Source: Gordonia sp. KTR9 (GTDB lineage Bacteria > Actinomycetota > Actinomycetes > Mycobacteriales > Mycobacteriaceae). From it: 64,000 bases of DNA. Of this stretch, positions 25,365 through 34,537 are shown piece after piece. The notes beneath the pieces were generated by a model. It did no database searches and was not told where the DNA came from. It was given only the letters and a program-made list of their open reading frames with translations. Position numbers and translations under genes: made by a program. The stretch lies in the NCBI RefSeq assembly GCF_000143885.2, contig NC_018581.1, positions 5,022,001 through 5,086,000 of the forward strand. Direction: 5' to 3'. Every line of letters begins with the position of its first letter. Within the stretch, counting starts at the first letter, position 1.

Positions 25365-26885
25365 ATGCCCCTCGTGACGAGTACCTCCACCCATCCCGGG
25401 ATCGACGCCCGCGATCTCGACGACCGCATCTACGTCGGCGGGCACTGGGAGGTCGGCGCCGGCGACCTGATCGAGTCCGTGGACCCCGCGACGGGCCGGG
25501 TCTTCGCGACGCTGCACGGGGCCACGCCCGCCGACGTCGACACCGCGGTCCGCGCCGGCCTCCGCGCGGCCCACGAAAGCGGTTGGGCGAGTGCACTTCC
25601 CCACGAACGCGCCGCTGTACTGCACCGGATCGGCGACGGGATCGACGCCGCCCGGGATCGCATTGCACGCCTGCAGACCCTCGACACCGGCAAGACCCTT
25701 GCCGAGACGACAGCTCTTGCCGCGAGTGCGGCCAACACCTTCCGGTACATGGCGGCTGCGGCTGAGACCTCCGACGGAGTGCTCACGACCCCGCGCGGCC
25801 CGTGGCTCACGATGTCGACGCACCGCCCCATGGGCGTCGTCGGCGCCATCACGCCGTGGAACTCACCTATCGCCTCCGACGCCCAGAAGCTGGCACCCGC
25901 GCTGGCCGCGGGCAACGCGGTGGTCAGCAAGCCGCCGGTCTGGGCGCCCTGGGTGACCCTGCTGCTGGCCCGCATCTGCGAGGAGGCCGGCCTGCCGCGC
26001 GGTGTCCTGTCCGTCCTTCCCGGACCGGGCCGGACCGTCGGCGAGGCACTGGTCCGCCACCCCGACGTCGCGAAGGTCAGTTTCACCGGCGGGACGAGCA
26101 CCGGGCGGCACCTCGGCCGGATCGCGGCCGACAAGCTCATGCCGATCACCCTCGAGCTGGGCGGCAAGTCCCCGACCATCGTCTTCGCCGACGCCGACGT
26201 CGAACGCGCCGCGCAGGGAGTGATGTACGGCATCTTCTCCTCCAGCGGGCAGAGTTGTATCGCCGGTTCGCGAGTCTTCGTCCAGCGCAGCCTCTTCGAG
26301 GCCTTCACCGACGATCTGGTGCGCCGCACCCAGCTACTGCGCATCGGTCCGGGTGCCGACCCAGCCACCGACGTCGCGCCGATGATCTCGTCTGCACACC
26401 GCGATTCGGTCGCCGCGCAGGTCAGCCAAGCCGTGGCCGACGGCGCCGAATTGCGCTGCGGTGGGTCGGTTCCCGTTGACGGTCCGCTGGCGGACGGCTG
26501 GTACTACCCGCCCACGATCCTGACCGGGGTGTCGAACACCGACCGGATCAGCCAGGAGGAGATCTTCGGGCCGGTCGCGGTGATCATCCCGTTCGACGAC
26601 GAGGCCGACGTCGTGGCCCAGGCCAACGACACCGTCTACGGACTCGCCTGCGGCGTGTGGACCGAGGACTATCGGCGCGCCCTGCGGCTCGGCGACGCCG
26701 TCGACGCCGGAACCGTCTGGGTCAACACCTACAAGCAGTTCTCGATCTCGACGCCGTTCACCGGCCTCCGCGACAGCGGGCTCGGCACCGAGAAGGGACG
26801 CGAGGCGATCCGGCAGTACTCCGACCAGAAGAGTATCTACCTCGACCGCAGCGACGAGCCGATCGCGTGGGGTCGCCACCCGTGA
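25365..26885 (+). CDS. NAD(P)-dependent aldehyde dehydrogenase
   Basis: 506 residues, standard class length. Key motifs: GVVGAITPWNSPI, SFTGGTSTGRHLG at the coenzyme site, general-base Glu in LELGGKSPTIVF, nucleophile Cys in SSSGQSCIAGSR, and EEIFGPVAVI. It is the first gene of the + strand catabolic cluster and lies behind the twin palindromes, so it shares its control. It would oxidise a semialdehyde or aromatic aldehyde produced later in the pathway; with two RidA proteins in the cluster, a 2-aminomuconate-semialdehyde-like substrate is one possibility, not shown by sequence. Confidence 0.9.
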   Translation: MPLVTSTSTHPGIDARDLDDRIYVGGHWEVGAGDLIESVDPATGRVFATLHGATPADVDTAVRAGLRAAHESGWASALPHERAAVLHRIGDGIDAARDRIARLQTLDTGKTLAETTALAASAANTFRYMAAAAETSDGVLTTPRGPWLTMSTHRPMGVVGAITPWNSPIASDAQKLAPALAAGNAVVSKPPVWAPWVTLLLARICEEAGLPRGVLSVLPGPGRTVGEALVRHPDVAKVSFTGGTSTGRHLGRIAADKLMPITLELGGKSPTIVFADADVERAAQGVMYGIFSSSGQSCIAGSRVFVQRSLFEAFTDDLVRRTQLLRIGPGADPATDVAPMISSAHRDSVAAQVSQAVADGAELRCGGSVPVDGPLADGWYYPPTILTGVSNTDRISQEEIFGPVAVIIPFDDEADVVAQANDTVYGLACGVWTEDYRRALRLGDAVDAGTVWVNTYKQFSISTPFTGLRDSGLGTEKGREAIRQYSDQKSIYLDRSDEPIAWGRHP

Positions 26886-26941
26886 TCGCTCGGACCGTGC
26901 ACCCCGACGACCCGCCCACCCCGATGAAAGGACCCACGCCC

Positions 26942-27340
26942 ATGACCGCCCCTGCCTCGATCGACCCCGCCTCAATCGACCCCGCCGCAGCCGAACAGGC
27001 CACCGCGCACCCGTACAGTCCCGCATTCGCCGTCGCCGGTTTCGGATTCGTGTCGGGCGCACTGTCGGTGGACGAGAACGGCGTTGCCGTACCGGGTGTC
27101 GAAGCCGCCCTCGACGCGGCGATGGCCCGTCTCGGCGAACGCCTGGCCACCATCGACATGACCCTGTCCGACGTCGTCAAGACCACCTATTTCGTCACCG
27201 ACGTCTCCCTGCGCGATGCCGCGAACCGCCACTACGAGAGCGTCTTCGACGCACCGCGCCCGGCCCGGTCCTTCGTCGAGGTGGCCGCGCTGCCCTACGG
27301 CGCGACCGTCGAGATCGAAGCGATCGCCCACGCGTCCTGA
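26942..27340 (+). CDS. RidA-family protein (first of two)
   Basis: 132 residues with the trimeric RidA/YjgF fold: AGFGFVSGALSVDENG, LATIDMTLSDVVKTTYFVTD, and the C-terminal RSFVEVAALPYGATVEIEAIA. The Arg that binds the carboxylate of imine substrates in active RidA proteins is present in the ARSFVEV motif. Family members hydrolyse enamine/imine intermediates or act as 2-aminomuconate deaminases. The first 20 residues repeat ASIDP, a low-complexity tail. ATG 26942 follows AAAGGA; an in-frame ATG at 26924 is also possible. A ten-C run lies just after the stop (27346-27355). Confidence 0.85.
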   Translation: MTAPASIDPASIDPAAAEQATAHPYSPAFAVAGFGFVSGALSVDENGVAVPGVEAALDAAMARLGERLATIDMTLSDVVKTTYFVTDVSLRDAANRHYESVFDAPRPARSFVEVAALPYGATVEIEAIAHAS

Positions 27341-27389
27341 CCACACCCCCCCCCCACGACCCCACCCCAGAACCGAGAGGAACCATCCC

Positions 27390-27908
27390 ATGACCGCACC
27401 AGAGAAGACCGTCGCCGACCTCGAGCAGCAAATCGACTCCTGCATCGCCAGCCGAGAGACCCGCCACGAGGACTGGGACACCCTCGGATTCCAGGCCGCC
27501 GCCGGCGGTGACCGCTTCAAGCGCGCCCAGATCCGCTACATCGGCTCAGGTGCCACCGGCAACCACGAGAACGACAGCCGAACACTGCCGTCGGACCACT
27601 TCACCTTCTCCAACATGCGCCTGCCCGCCGGCGCCGTCGGACCCGAGCACACCCACCACGACGTCGAAGAGGTGTTCTTCGTCCTCGAAGGTGAACTCGA
27701 GGTCGCCGTCCACGACGTGGAGGACGGGACCAAGAAGGCGGTTCGTCGCCTCGGGTACCGCGACCTGATCCGCGTCCCCGCCGGCGTCCCCCGCAGCCTC
27801 GCCAACGTCGGCGACACCGACGCGCTGTTCTGCGTGATCATCGGCGCCGAGAAGCCGCAGCTGCCCACCTACCCGCCGAGCTCGGAGATGTTCGGCGTCA
27901 CGCGCTGA
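27390..27908 (+). CDS. Cupin-domain protein
   Basis: 172 residues. A single cupin barrel occupies about residues 65-150: PEHTHHDVEEVFFVLEGELEVAV supplies the His-His-Glu metal ligands and RVPAGVPRSLANVG is motif 2, where the expected His is replaced by Ser/Arg. The 65-residue N-terminal part has no clear motif (GSGATGNHEN precedes the barrel). Stand-alone cupins in aromatic pathways may be dioxygenases, isomerases or lyases; the missing motif-2 His makes a classical four-ligand dioxygenase less certain. A good GAGAGGA ribosome site precedes the ATG. Confidence 0.78.
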   Translation: MTAPEKTVADLEQQIDSCIASRETRHEDWDTLGFQAAAGGDRFKRAQIRYIGSGATGNHENDSRTLPSDHFTFSNMRLPAGAVGPEHTHHDVEEVFFVLEGELEVAVHDVEDGTKKAVRRLGYRDLIRVPAGVPRSLANVGDTDALFCVIIGAEKPQLPTYPPSSEMFGVTR

Positions 27909-27952
27909 ACGCCGGCGTTCGTCACCGAACCTGACCACGAGAGGTATCCGCG

Positions 27953-28903
27953 ATGTCCACAGACACCACGAGAGTTCTTCGGGTGCACCAGAAGACCTGG
28001 GAGGCCGACGGCGTCACGAGCGTGACGCTCGTCGATCCGTCCGGGGCCGCGCTCCCCGCGTGGGAACCCGGAGCCCACGTTGCACTTCGTCTGTCGGACG
28101 GACTCGTTCGGGAGTACTCGCTGTGCTCGGCGCCGGAGGACACGTCACGATGGACCGTGGCCGTCCTCCGGGCCGAGAACTCCCGGGGCGGAAGCACCTA
28201 CGTGCACGACCGGCTGCCCGTCGGCGCCGAGATCGAGGTCGACGGCCCGCGCAACGCCTTCTCGATCGATCCCGGTGCTGCACACCACATCCTGATCGCC
28301 GGCGGGGTCGGAATCACCCCGATCGTCGCGATGATGCGCCGGCTGGAGTCCGAGGGCAGGTCCTGGCGGATGCTGTACGCGGGCCGGTCACGACGGTCGA
28401 TGGCCTTCGTCGACGAGGTGGCCGCGCACTCGACTTCGGCCGTTCATGCCGACGACGAGCGCGGCGGATTGCCGGATCTGCGAGCGCTGTTCGAGGACGT
28501 CCCGCCCGGATCGGTGGCGTACTGCTGCGGGCCCGGCGCACTGCTCGACGCGGTCGCCGCCGTCGTGCCGTCGGACATCTCCCTGCGCAACGAACGTTTC
28601 GCCGCGCCCGTCGTCGAGGTGGACACCGGCGGGGACACCGCGTTCGACGTCGTTCTCGACCGGACCGGGCAGCGTATCCCGGTACCGGCCGACAAATCCG
28701 TGCTCGACGCACTCGCCGACGCGGGCGTCGATGTCCCCAGCTCCTGCACGGAAGGCATCTGCGGCACCTGCGAGGTCGCGGTCGTCAAGGGCGACCTCGA
28801 CCACCGCGACTTTGTACTCACCGACACCGAACACGCGAGCGGTCAGATGATGCTTCCCTGCGTCTCACGTTGCCGCTCAGCCGAACTCGTACTCGACCTC
28901 TAG
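27953..28903 (+). CDS. Class IA oxygenase reductase (FMN/NADH/2Fe-2S, phthalate dioxygenase reductase type)
   Basis: 316 residues in the PDR order: flavin domain with REYSLCSAPED, NAD domain starting GGVGITPIVAMMRRL and ending YCCGPGALLDAV, and a C-terminal plant-type 2Fe-2S domain with CTEGICGTC and a final Cys in MMLPCVSRC. It passes electrons from NADH to a Rieske oxygenase. The only such oxygenase in the cluster is encoded at 34769-35878, seven genes downstream, so the two are the likely two-component system. It is soluble and cytoplasmic. Confidence 0.92.
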   Translation: MSTDTTRVLRVHQKTWEADGVTSVTLVDPSGAALPAWEPGAHVALRLSDGLVREYSLCSAPEDTSRWTVAVLRAENSRGGSTYVHDRLPVGAEIEVDGPRNAFSIDPGAAHHILIAGGVGITPIVAMMRRLESEGRSWRMLYAGRSRRSMAFVDEVAAHSTSAVHADDERGGLPDLRALFEDVPPGSVAYCCGPGALLDAVAAVVPSDISLRNERFAAPVVEVDTGGDTAFDVVLDRTGQRIPVPADKSVLDALADAGVDVPSSCTEGICGTCEVAVVKGDLDHRDFVLTDTEHASGQMMLPCVSRCRSAELVLDL

Positions 28904-28912
28904 AGGAATCCC

Positions 28913-29911
28913 GTGCTCTACTCCCAGCTTCCCGTTCTCACCGACCGGCCGGTGTGCCGTCTGCGCAGCCTGCGGTCGGTCACCCTGAGCGTCCCCGATC
29001 CCCTGGCCTCGCGCGATTTCTATCACGAGGTGTGGGGACTGAGCACCGTCGAGGAGGACGGCGACCGGTTCTGGCTCCGCGCCACCGGCACCGAGCACCA
29101 CGTCCTGAACCTCCGCCGGGGCGACGCGAACGCCCTGGGCGGCTTCAGCTTCGCACTCGGGACACCCCGTGAGGTCGACGACGCCGCCCGCGCACTCGAC
29201 CGGATCGGTGTACCGCTGCTCCGCGAGCCCGGTCCGCTCGACGACGCCGGCGGCGGTTACGGTCTCGCACTGGTCGATCCGGAGGGACGCACCGTCGAGC
29301 TGTCGGCGGACGTCCATGCCGTGTCGTCGCAGGAGCCGGCGGGTCGTCGTGCCATCCCGCGCAAGATCGCCCACGTCGTGCTGAACACCACCGACATCGA
29401 ACGGATCACGGCGTTCTACACCCAGGTCCTCGGCATGCGGGTGTCGGACTGGTCGGAGCGCCAGATGTCCTTCCTCCGGTGCAATTCCGAGCATCACGTC
29501 ATCGCGCTGAACCAGGCGGCCTGGCCGGCGCTCAACCACGTCGCCTACGAGATGACCTCGATCGACCACTTCATGCGCGGCATCGGCAACCTGCGCTCCC
29601 ACGGGATCGCCCCGCAGTGGGGGCCGGGTCGGCACGGTCCCGGCGACAACACGTTCTCCTACTTCACCGACCCGGCAGGGTTGGTCTGCGAATACACCTC
29701 CGAGGTCGCGCAGATCGACGAGGACGCCTGGCTGTGCCGGACCTGGCGCCGCACACCGGAACTCTCCGATCAGTGGGGCACCGCGGGCCCGCCGACGACC
29801 GCGGTCCGCTCGGCCATGGCCGGCATCCCCGACCACGGCGCGAGCTCCCTGGTGACCCCGCGCGATCCGGACTACTTCATCCATCTGCCCGAGACGGTGG
29901 GCGTGGCATGA
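28913..29911 (+). CDS. VOC-superfamily extradiol-type ring-cleavage dioxygenase
   Basis: 332 residues, two VOC modules. In the C-terminal module the iron ligands of type I extradiol dioxygenases are visible: His154 (KIAHVVLNTTD), His209 (LNHVAYEM) and Glu260 (GLVCEYTSE), close to His146/His210/Glu260 of BphC. SEHHVIAL holds the usual second-shell His. It should open a catechol-like ring next to one hydroxyl using Fe(II) and O2. The GTG start follows AGAGGA and lies 9 bp after the reductase stop; the stop overlaps the next ATG, so dioxygenase and hydrolase are coupled, as in many meta-cleavage operons. Confidence 0.85.
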   Translation: MLYSQLPVLTDRPVCRLRSLRSVTLSVPDPLASRDFYHEVWGLSTVEEDGDRFWLRATGTEHHVLNLRRGDANALGGFSFALGTPREVDDAARALDRIGVPLLREPGPLDDAGGGYGLALVDPEGRTVELSADVHAVSSQEPAGRRAIPRKIAHVVLNTTDIERITAFYTQVLGMRVSDWSERQMSFLRCNSEHHVIALNQAAWPALNHVAYEMTSIDHFMRGIGNLRSHGIAPQWGPGRHGPGDNTFSYFTDPAGLVCEYTSEVAQIDEDAWLCRTWRRTPELSDQWGTAGPPTTAVRSAMAGIPDHGASSLVTPRDPDYFIHLPETVGVA

Positions 29912-30708
29912 CCACCACCGTCACCGTGCTCGACCGCGTGCAGGTCGTCGCGCACCCGTCGAGCCGCGAGATCCGGAGCAGGCACAGCGTGGTGCTGCTC
30001 CACGGGATCGGCGGCAGCGCCACGTCGTGCGGCCCGCTTGCCGCGCGGCTGGCCGCCGCCGGTCTCGACTGCTGGTGCCCCGACGCACCCGGATACGGAC
30101 GTTCGGCTGATCCGCGGCCGGGCATCGGCCCCGTCGAGGAGATGGCCGAACTCATCGAGGCGCTCGTCCCCGGACAGTCGGTCGTACTCCTCGGCACGTC
30201 GTGGGGTGGCGTGATCGCCATGGATCTGGCGCTGCGCCGACCCGATCTCGTCACCGCGCTGGTCATCGCGGACAGCACCCGCGGTTCCGGGGTGACCGCC
30301 GAGCGGGCCGCCGGAATGCTCGCGCGCATACCCGATCTCGTCGACCGCGGCGCCGCCGACGTGGCGGCCGACCGCGCCGGCGCGCTCACCGCACCGGACT
30401 GCGATCCGGCGATCACCGCCGAGGTCCGCGCCACCATGGCGGGGATACGCGAGCCCGGATTCGCCGCCGCGGCCCGGTACATGGCCGCGACCGATCTCGG
30501 ACCCGACCTCGTCCGGCTCGCCCGCCCGGCCCTCGTTCTCGTCGGTGCGCACGACACCGTCACCGGCGTCGACGAATCACGCCTCCTCGCCGACGAGATC
30601 CCCGGCGCCGAGCTGCGGATCGTCCCCGATGCGGGCCACGCCGCGATCCAGGAGCAACCCGACGTCATCGCCGACCATGTCCTGAGCTTCGTCGGGACGC
30701 TGCCGTGA
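29908..30708 (+). CDS. Alpha/beta hydrolase, probable meta-cleavage product hydrolase
   Basis: 266 residues. Oxyanion loop VVLLHGIGGSATSCG, nucleophile elbow LLGTSWGGVIAM (Ser in GTSWG), acid in LVGAHDTVTG and catalytic His in PDAGHAAIQEQP. The lid region spans roughly 135-190. Start ATG overlaps the dioxygenase stop and the stop overlaps the following SDR start, so it is locked into the operon. Position directly after an extradiol dioxygenase suggests hydrolysis of the ring-opened product; an ester or lactone hydrolase role cannot be excluded. Confidence 0.83.
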   Translation: MTTTVTVLDRVQVVAHPSSREIRSRHSVVLLHGIGGSATSCGPLAARLAAAGLDCWCPDAPGYGRSADPRPGIGPVEEMAELIEALVPGQSVVLLGTSWGGVIAMDLALRRPDLVTALVIADSTRGSGVTAERAAGMLARIPDLVDRGAADVAADRAGALTAPDCDPAITAEVRATMAGIREPGFAAAARYMAATDLGPDLVRLARPALVLVGAHDTVTGVDESRLLADEIPGAELRIVPDAGHAAIQEQPDVIADHVLSFVGTLP

Positions 30709-31448
30709 GCGCCGGGACCATGGTGGTGACCGGCGGCGGCCGCGGACTCGGCCGTGCCATCGCCGAACGTCTCGGCGCCGACGGGCACCGGCTCGTGATC
30801 GCCGAACGCGACCCGGGCACCGCGTTCGCGGCCGAGGCCGCCTTGCGCGACGCCGGTCATGACGCCCGCGCGATCGTCACCGACATCGCCGACGTCGACG
30901 CCGTCCGCGCTCTCGCCGATCGCCTCGAGACCGACGGCGACCACGTGACCGGCCTCGTCAACAACGCGGCGATCGCCGACGGCGTGGGCGGCGCGACGTT
31001 CTTCGAGCTCGCCGACGACGAGTTCGGCCGGTTGACCGACGTCAATGTCCGGGGCACCTGGTCGGTCACGAAGTACCTGTGGCCGTTGCTGTCCCGCTCG
31101 CGCGGCGCGGTGGTCAACATCGCCTCCGACGTCGCGATGTACGGGTCGCCTCGCCTGGTGCACTATGTGTCGTCCAAGGCGGCGGTCATCGGCATGACGC
31201 GATCGATGGCCCGCGACGCCGGACCCCACGGCGTCCGCGTCAATGCCGTTGCGCCCGGCCTGGTCCGGGTCGAGGCGACCGAAGGCGTCCCCGAAGACCG
31301 CTACCGCACCTACGCCGCCGGACGCGCACTCGACCGCGAACAGACCCCGCAGGACGTCGCCGGGGTGGTCCGCTTCCTGCTGTCCGAGGACGCCGCCTTC
31401 GTCACCGGTCAGACCATCGTCGTCGACGGCGGATTCATCTTCCGCTGA
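30705..31448 (+). CDS. Short-chain dehydrogenase/reductase (classical)
   Basis: 247 residues. Coenzyme site TGGGRGLGRAIAE, NNAA motif (VNNAAIAD), catalytic Ser in NIASDVAMYG and Tyr/Lys in YVSSKAAVIG, and C-terminal GQTIVVDGG. The Asp/Glu choice after strand 2 (IAERDPG) suggests NAD(H). It may oxidise a cis-diol or alcohol made by the Rieske oxygenase, or reduce a ketone. GTG 30705 overlaps the hydrolase stop (GTGA). The next gene is separated by 95 bp of very C-rich, G-poor sequence. Confidence 0.87.
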   Translation: MSAGTMVVTGGGRGLGRAIAERLGADGHRLVIAERDPGTAFAAEAALRDAGHDARAIVTDIADVDAVRALADRLETDGDHVTGLVNNAAIADGVGGATFFELADDEFGRLTDVNVRGTWSVTKYLWPLLSRSRGAVVNIASDVAMYGSPRLVHYVSSKAAVIGMTRSMARDAGPHGVRVNAVAPGLVRVEATEGVPEDRYRTYAAGRALDREQTPQDVAGVVRFLLSEDAAFVTGQTIVVDGGFIFR

Positions 31449-31543
31449 GACGCGGTCCCCCGCGCCCAGCCACCCTTCGCCCCGGTCCCAATCAACCCCG
31501 GCCCCCAATCCGCCCCAGCCCCAACCCAGTCCGAGGAGTACCC

Positions 31544-32323
31544 ATGGACCTGCAGCTCGCCGGTCGCCGGCTGCTGATCACCGGCGCGAGCTCCGGGATC
31601 GGTCTCGCCACCGCCCGGCTGCTCGCCGAGGAAGGTGCGAGGCTGGCTCTCTGCGCCCGGGACGAGGACCGTCTCCGTGCCGCGACAGCCGATCTCGCCG
31701 CCATCACCGATGTGGTCACCGCCTCGTGCGACGTCACCAGCCGCGCGTCCGTCGACGCCTTCGTCGCCACCGCCGTGGACCGCCTCGGTGGTCTCGACGG
31801 CGTGGTCTGCAACGCCGGCCGGTCGCTCATGCGCACACTCGACGAGACCACCGACGAGGAGATCCGCGACGAGTTCGACCTCAAGATCTTCGGCGCGCTG
31901 CACGTCATCCGTGCCACGCGTGCCGCGCTCGCGGCGTCGGACGGCGGCGCCGTGGTGATCGTCAACGCCATCCTGTCCCGACAGCCCGAAACCCGCCTGG
32001 CGGTCACCTCGGCGGCGCGGGCGGGCCTGCTGAACCTGTCGAGCTCGCTCGCCGAGGAGCTCGCGAGCGACGGGACGCGGGTCAACTCGGTACTGCTCGG
32101 CCTCATCGACACCGGGCAGTGGCAGCGCAGGTTCGCCGCGAGCGGCGCCGAGGACTTCGCGGCCTGGAGCGCGGAGATCGCCGACGACCGCGGAATCGCG
32201 CTGGGCCGATTCGGTTCCGCCGACGAACTCGCCTTCCCCATCGCCACCCTGCTCTCGCCGCGGAACAGCTACACGACCGGCGCAACGCTCGAGGTCGGCG
32301 GCGGGGTCCACCGCTATGTCTGA
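31544..32323 (+). CDS. SDR-fold protein lacking the catalytic Tyr/Lys
   Basis: 259 residues with a normal SDR N-terminus (ITGASSGIGLATARLL, VVCNAGRSL) and C-terminus (TTGATLEVGGGVHRYV). At the position of YxxxK it reads VTSAAR (in RLAVTSAARAGLLNL), so both Tyr and Lys are replaced. The preceding Ser position (VNAILSRQP) is roughly kept. Divergent SDRs with this pattern exist and may bind substrate without the standard proton relay, use another residue, or catalyse isomerisation or dehydration. GAGGAG precedes the ATG. It lies between the classical SDR and the ThDP enzyme in the operon. Confidence 0.82.
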   Translation: MDLQLAGRRLLITGASSGIGLATARLLAEEGARLALCARDEDRLRAATADLAAITDVVTASCDVTSRASVDAFVATAVDRLGGLDGVVCNAGRSLMRTLDETTDEEIRDEFDLKIFGALHVIRATRAALAASDGGAVVIVNAILSRQPETRLAVTSAARAGLLNLSSSLAEELASDGTRVNSVLLGLIDTGQWQRRFAASGAEDFAAWSAEIADDRGIALGRFGSADELAFPIATLLSPRNSYTTGATLEVGGGVHRYV

Positions 32324-32387
32324 CCCAGTCGTGTCCGATCCCAGTCCGGTCCACCCCGGACCAGCCCAGCAACAGGAGACCCATCCG

Positions 32388-34082
32388 ATGACCGAACACA
32401 CCGGGAACCGCCGCCCGACCGGCGGCGACGTCCTCGTCGACGTGCTACGCCGGCACGGCGTCACCACCGTCTTCGGGGTGATCAGCATCCACAACCTCCC
32501 GCTGGTGGAGGCCGTCGACCGCGAGCTCGACTTCGTCGAGATGCGTCACGAGGCGGCCGCGGTGAACGCCGCCGACGGATTCGCCCGCGCGTCCGGCGGT
32601 CTCGGCGTCGCACTGACCAGTACCGGTACCGGAGCAGGCAATGCCGCCGGCTCGATGGTGGAGGCACTCACCGCGGGCAGCCGCGTCCTGCACATCACCG
32701 GACAGATCGAGAGCGAATTCCTCGCGCCCGACCGGCCGGCCGCCAGTCGCGGTGTCATCCACGAGTTCCCGGGCCAGCCGCAGATGCTCGACGCGATCTC
32801 GGCGTACGCCACCACCATCACCGAGGCCAAGGACGTCGAGGCCGAACTCGAGACCGCGATCACGCGGATACTCACCGCACCGTCGGGTCCGGCGAGCGTC
32901 GAATGGCCCACGGATCTACAGTATCTCGCCGCCCCGGACGCCCAGCGGCCGGCGCCGTCGGTCACGGTGTCGACGCCTTCCGCCGACCCCGACGCCATCG
33001 CCCGCGCCGCCGATCTGCTGCGCACCGCCGAACGGCCACTGCTCTGGCTGGGTGGCGGCGCGGCCGGAGCGGGTGACCAGGTGGCCGAGCTCGCGCGGAG
33101 TCTCGGTGCGGGCATCCTCACCAGCAACTCCGGACGCGGGATCGTCCCCGAGGACGTCCCTCTGGTCATCGGCAACTTCGCCACCACCCCAGCGGTGCGG
33201 GCACTGCTCGACGACGCCGACGTACTGCTCGCCGTGGGCACGCATTTCCGGTCGAACGAGACAGCGTCGTATTCACTGTCGTTGCCGGAGAAGCTGATCC
33301 AGATCGACGTCGAACCGACGACGATCGGACGCGTCTACCCCGCCGCGGTCGGACTCGTCGGCGACGCCGCGCAGACGATCACGGCCATCCTCGAGCAGCT
33401 CGACGCGGTCGCGACCACCGACGAGTGGCCGGCGCGCGTGACCTCCGTCCGTGAGGAGGTCCGGACAGATCTCGCGACCTACATCGGTGGCTACGCCGAG
33501 ATCTGCGCCGCGATCCGTGATGCTCTGCCGCGCCGCTCGGTGATCGCCCGCGACGTGACGATCCCATCGAGCCAGTGGGGCAACCGTCTGCTCCCGATCT
33601 ACGAGCGCGGGACCAAAATCTTCCCGCTCGGCGGGGGGATCGGTCAGGGACTCGCCATGGGGATCGGTGCTGCCCATGCCCGACCCGACGTCCCCACACT
33701 GGTGCTGGCCGGTGACGGCGGACTCGCCGTCCACCTGGGCGAACTCGCCTCCCTGGCCGGGTCCGGCGCCCCGGTCATCGTGCTCGTCGTCAACGACGGC
33801 GGGTACGGAGTGTTGCGGAACATGCAGCAGAAGAACGGCTTCCGGCGCTCCGGTGTCGACCTGCACACTCCGCGGTTCGACCTGCTCGCCGCGTCGATGG
33901 ACATCCCCTACCGGCTCGTGCGGGGTCCGGGCGTCATCGCCGAGGCCCTGGCGGACGCGGTGAACCGAGGCGGTCCGTCGTTCATCGAGGTGGATGTCGA
34001 AGCCATCGAGCCCACTCCCGGCCCGTTCGTCCCGCCCGTGCACGTTCCGTCTGAGCCCGAGCCCTCCGGGACCCAGTCATGA
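32388..34082 (+). CDS. ThDP-dependent enzyme of the acetolactate synthase / benzoylformate decarboxylase family
   Basis: 564 residues. The N-terminal domain has the activating Glu in FVEMRHEAAAVNAADGFAR; the central domain carries PLLWLGGGAAGAGDQ; the C-terminal ThDP motif runs from GDGGLAVHLGELASL to VNDGGYG. These enzymes decarboxylate 2-oxo acids or condense the resulting carbanion. Within this cluster, decarboxylation of an aromatic or ring-opened 2-oxo acid is the most natural role. ATG 32388 follows CAGGAG with correct spacing; the in-frame ATG at 32316 adds a Pro-rich stretch overlapping the SDR end and was rejected. The stop overlaps the next ATG. Confidence 0.86.
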   Translation: MTEHTGNRRPTGGDVLVDVLRRHGVTTVFGVISIHNLPLVEAVDRELDFVEMRHEAAAVNAADGFARASGGLGVALTSTGTGAGNAAGSMVEALTAGSRVLHITGQIESEFLAPDRPAASRGVIHEFPGQPQMLDAISAYATTITEAKDVEAELETAITRILTAPSGPASVEWPTDLQYLAAPDAQRPAPSVTVSTPSADPDAIARAADLLRTAERPLLWLGGGAAGAGDQVAELARSLGAGILTSNSGRGIVPEDVPLVIGNFATTPAVRALLDDADVLLAVGTHFRSNETASYSLSLPEKLIQIDVEPTTIGRVYPAAVGLVGDAAQTITAILEQLDAVATTDEWPARVTSVREEVRTDLATYIGGYAEICAAIRDALPRRSVIARDVTIPSSQWGNRLLPIYERGTKIFPLGGGIGQGLAMGIGAAHARPDVPTLVLAGDGGLAVHLGELASLAGSGAPVIVLVVNDGGYGVLRNMQQKNGFRRSGVDLHTPRFDLLAASMDIPYRLVRGPGVIAEALADAVNRGGPSFIEVDVEAIEPTPGPFVPPVHVPSEPEPSGTQS

Positions 34083-34537
34083 TCGCTCCGACCCTCTGGT
34101 GGGACGACGACATCGCGACACGGGTGCGTTCCGGTGACCAGGCCCACGTCTTCGCCTCCGGGACCGATGTCGCCGATGCGGTCGCGCTGGCCGTCGAGAA
34201 CCCGGATCTGGTGCTGAGCCTGATCCTGGCCGAGCCCGCACCCCTCACCGAGGAGACGACGGAGATGCTTCCCGCCGTCCGGGTTCCGACCCTGGTCCTC
34301 GCCTCCGCGCCGGATGCCGACACCGATCTCGGTGCGGCACAGACTCTTGCGGGTGACATCGACAACGGCGTTTTCGTCGTCCTCGACGGCGCGCCCGTCC
34401 CCGCGCACACCGAATGCCGGGAGTCCTTCGAGGAGTGGACCGTCTCGTTCGTCGCGATCGCCGAGGGCCTCGCCGCCCGCGACGGCCGTCTCCTCGCCCA
34501 GCCCACACCACTCATCGACGAAGGAGTCCTCCGATGA
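34079..34537 (+). CDS. Truncated alpha/beta-hydrolase-like protein
   Basis: 152 residues, far below the 250-290 of complete alpha/beta hydrolases. Two blocks resemble the family: VADAVALAVENPDLVLSLIL (helix C and strand 6 region) and VRVPTLVLASAPDADTDLG followed by VFVVLDGAPVPAHTECRESFEEWTVSFVA (strands 7-8). The first strands and the GxSxG elbow are missing, so it cannot be an ordinary Ser hydrolase. Both ends overlap neighbouring genes by ATGA, so it is still translated with the operon rather than being an obvious pseudogene. It may be a structural partner of the ThDP enzyme or a decaying duplicate. Confidence 0.6.
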   Translation: MIAPTLWWDDDIATRVRSGDQAHVFASGTDVADAVALAVENPDLVLSLILAEPAPLTEETTEMLPAVRVPTLVLASAPDADTDLGAAQTLAGDIDNGVFVVLDGAPVPAHTECRESFEEWTVSFVAIAEGLAARDGRLLAQPTPLIDEGVLR

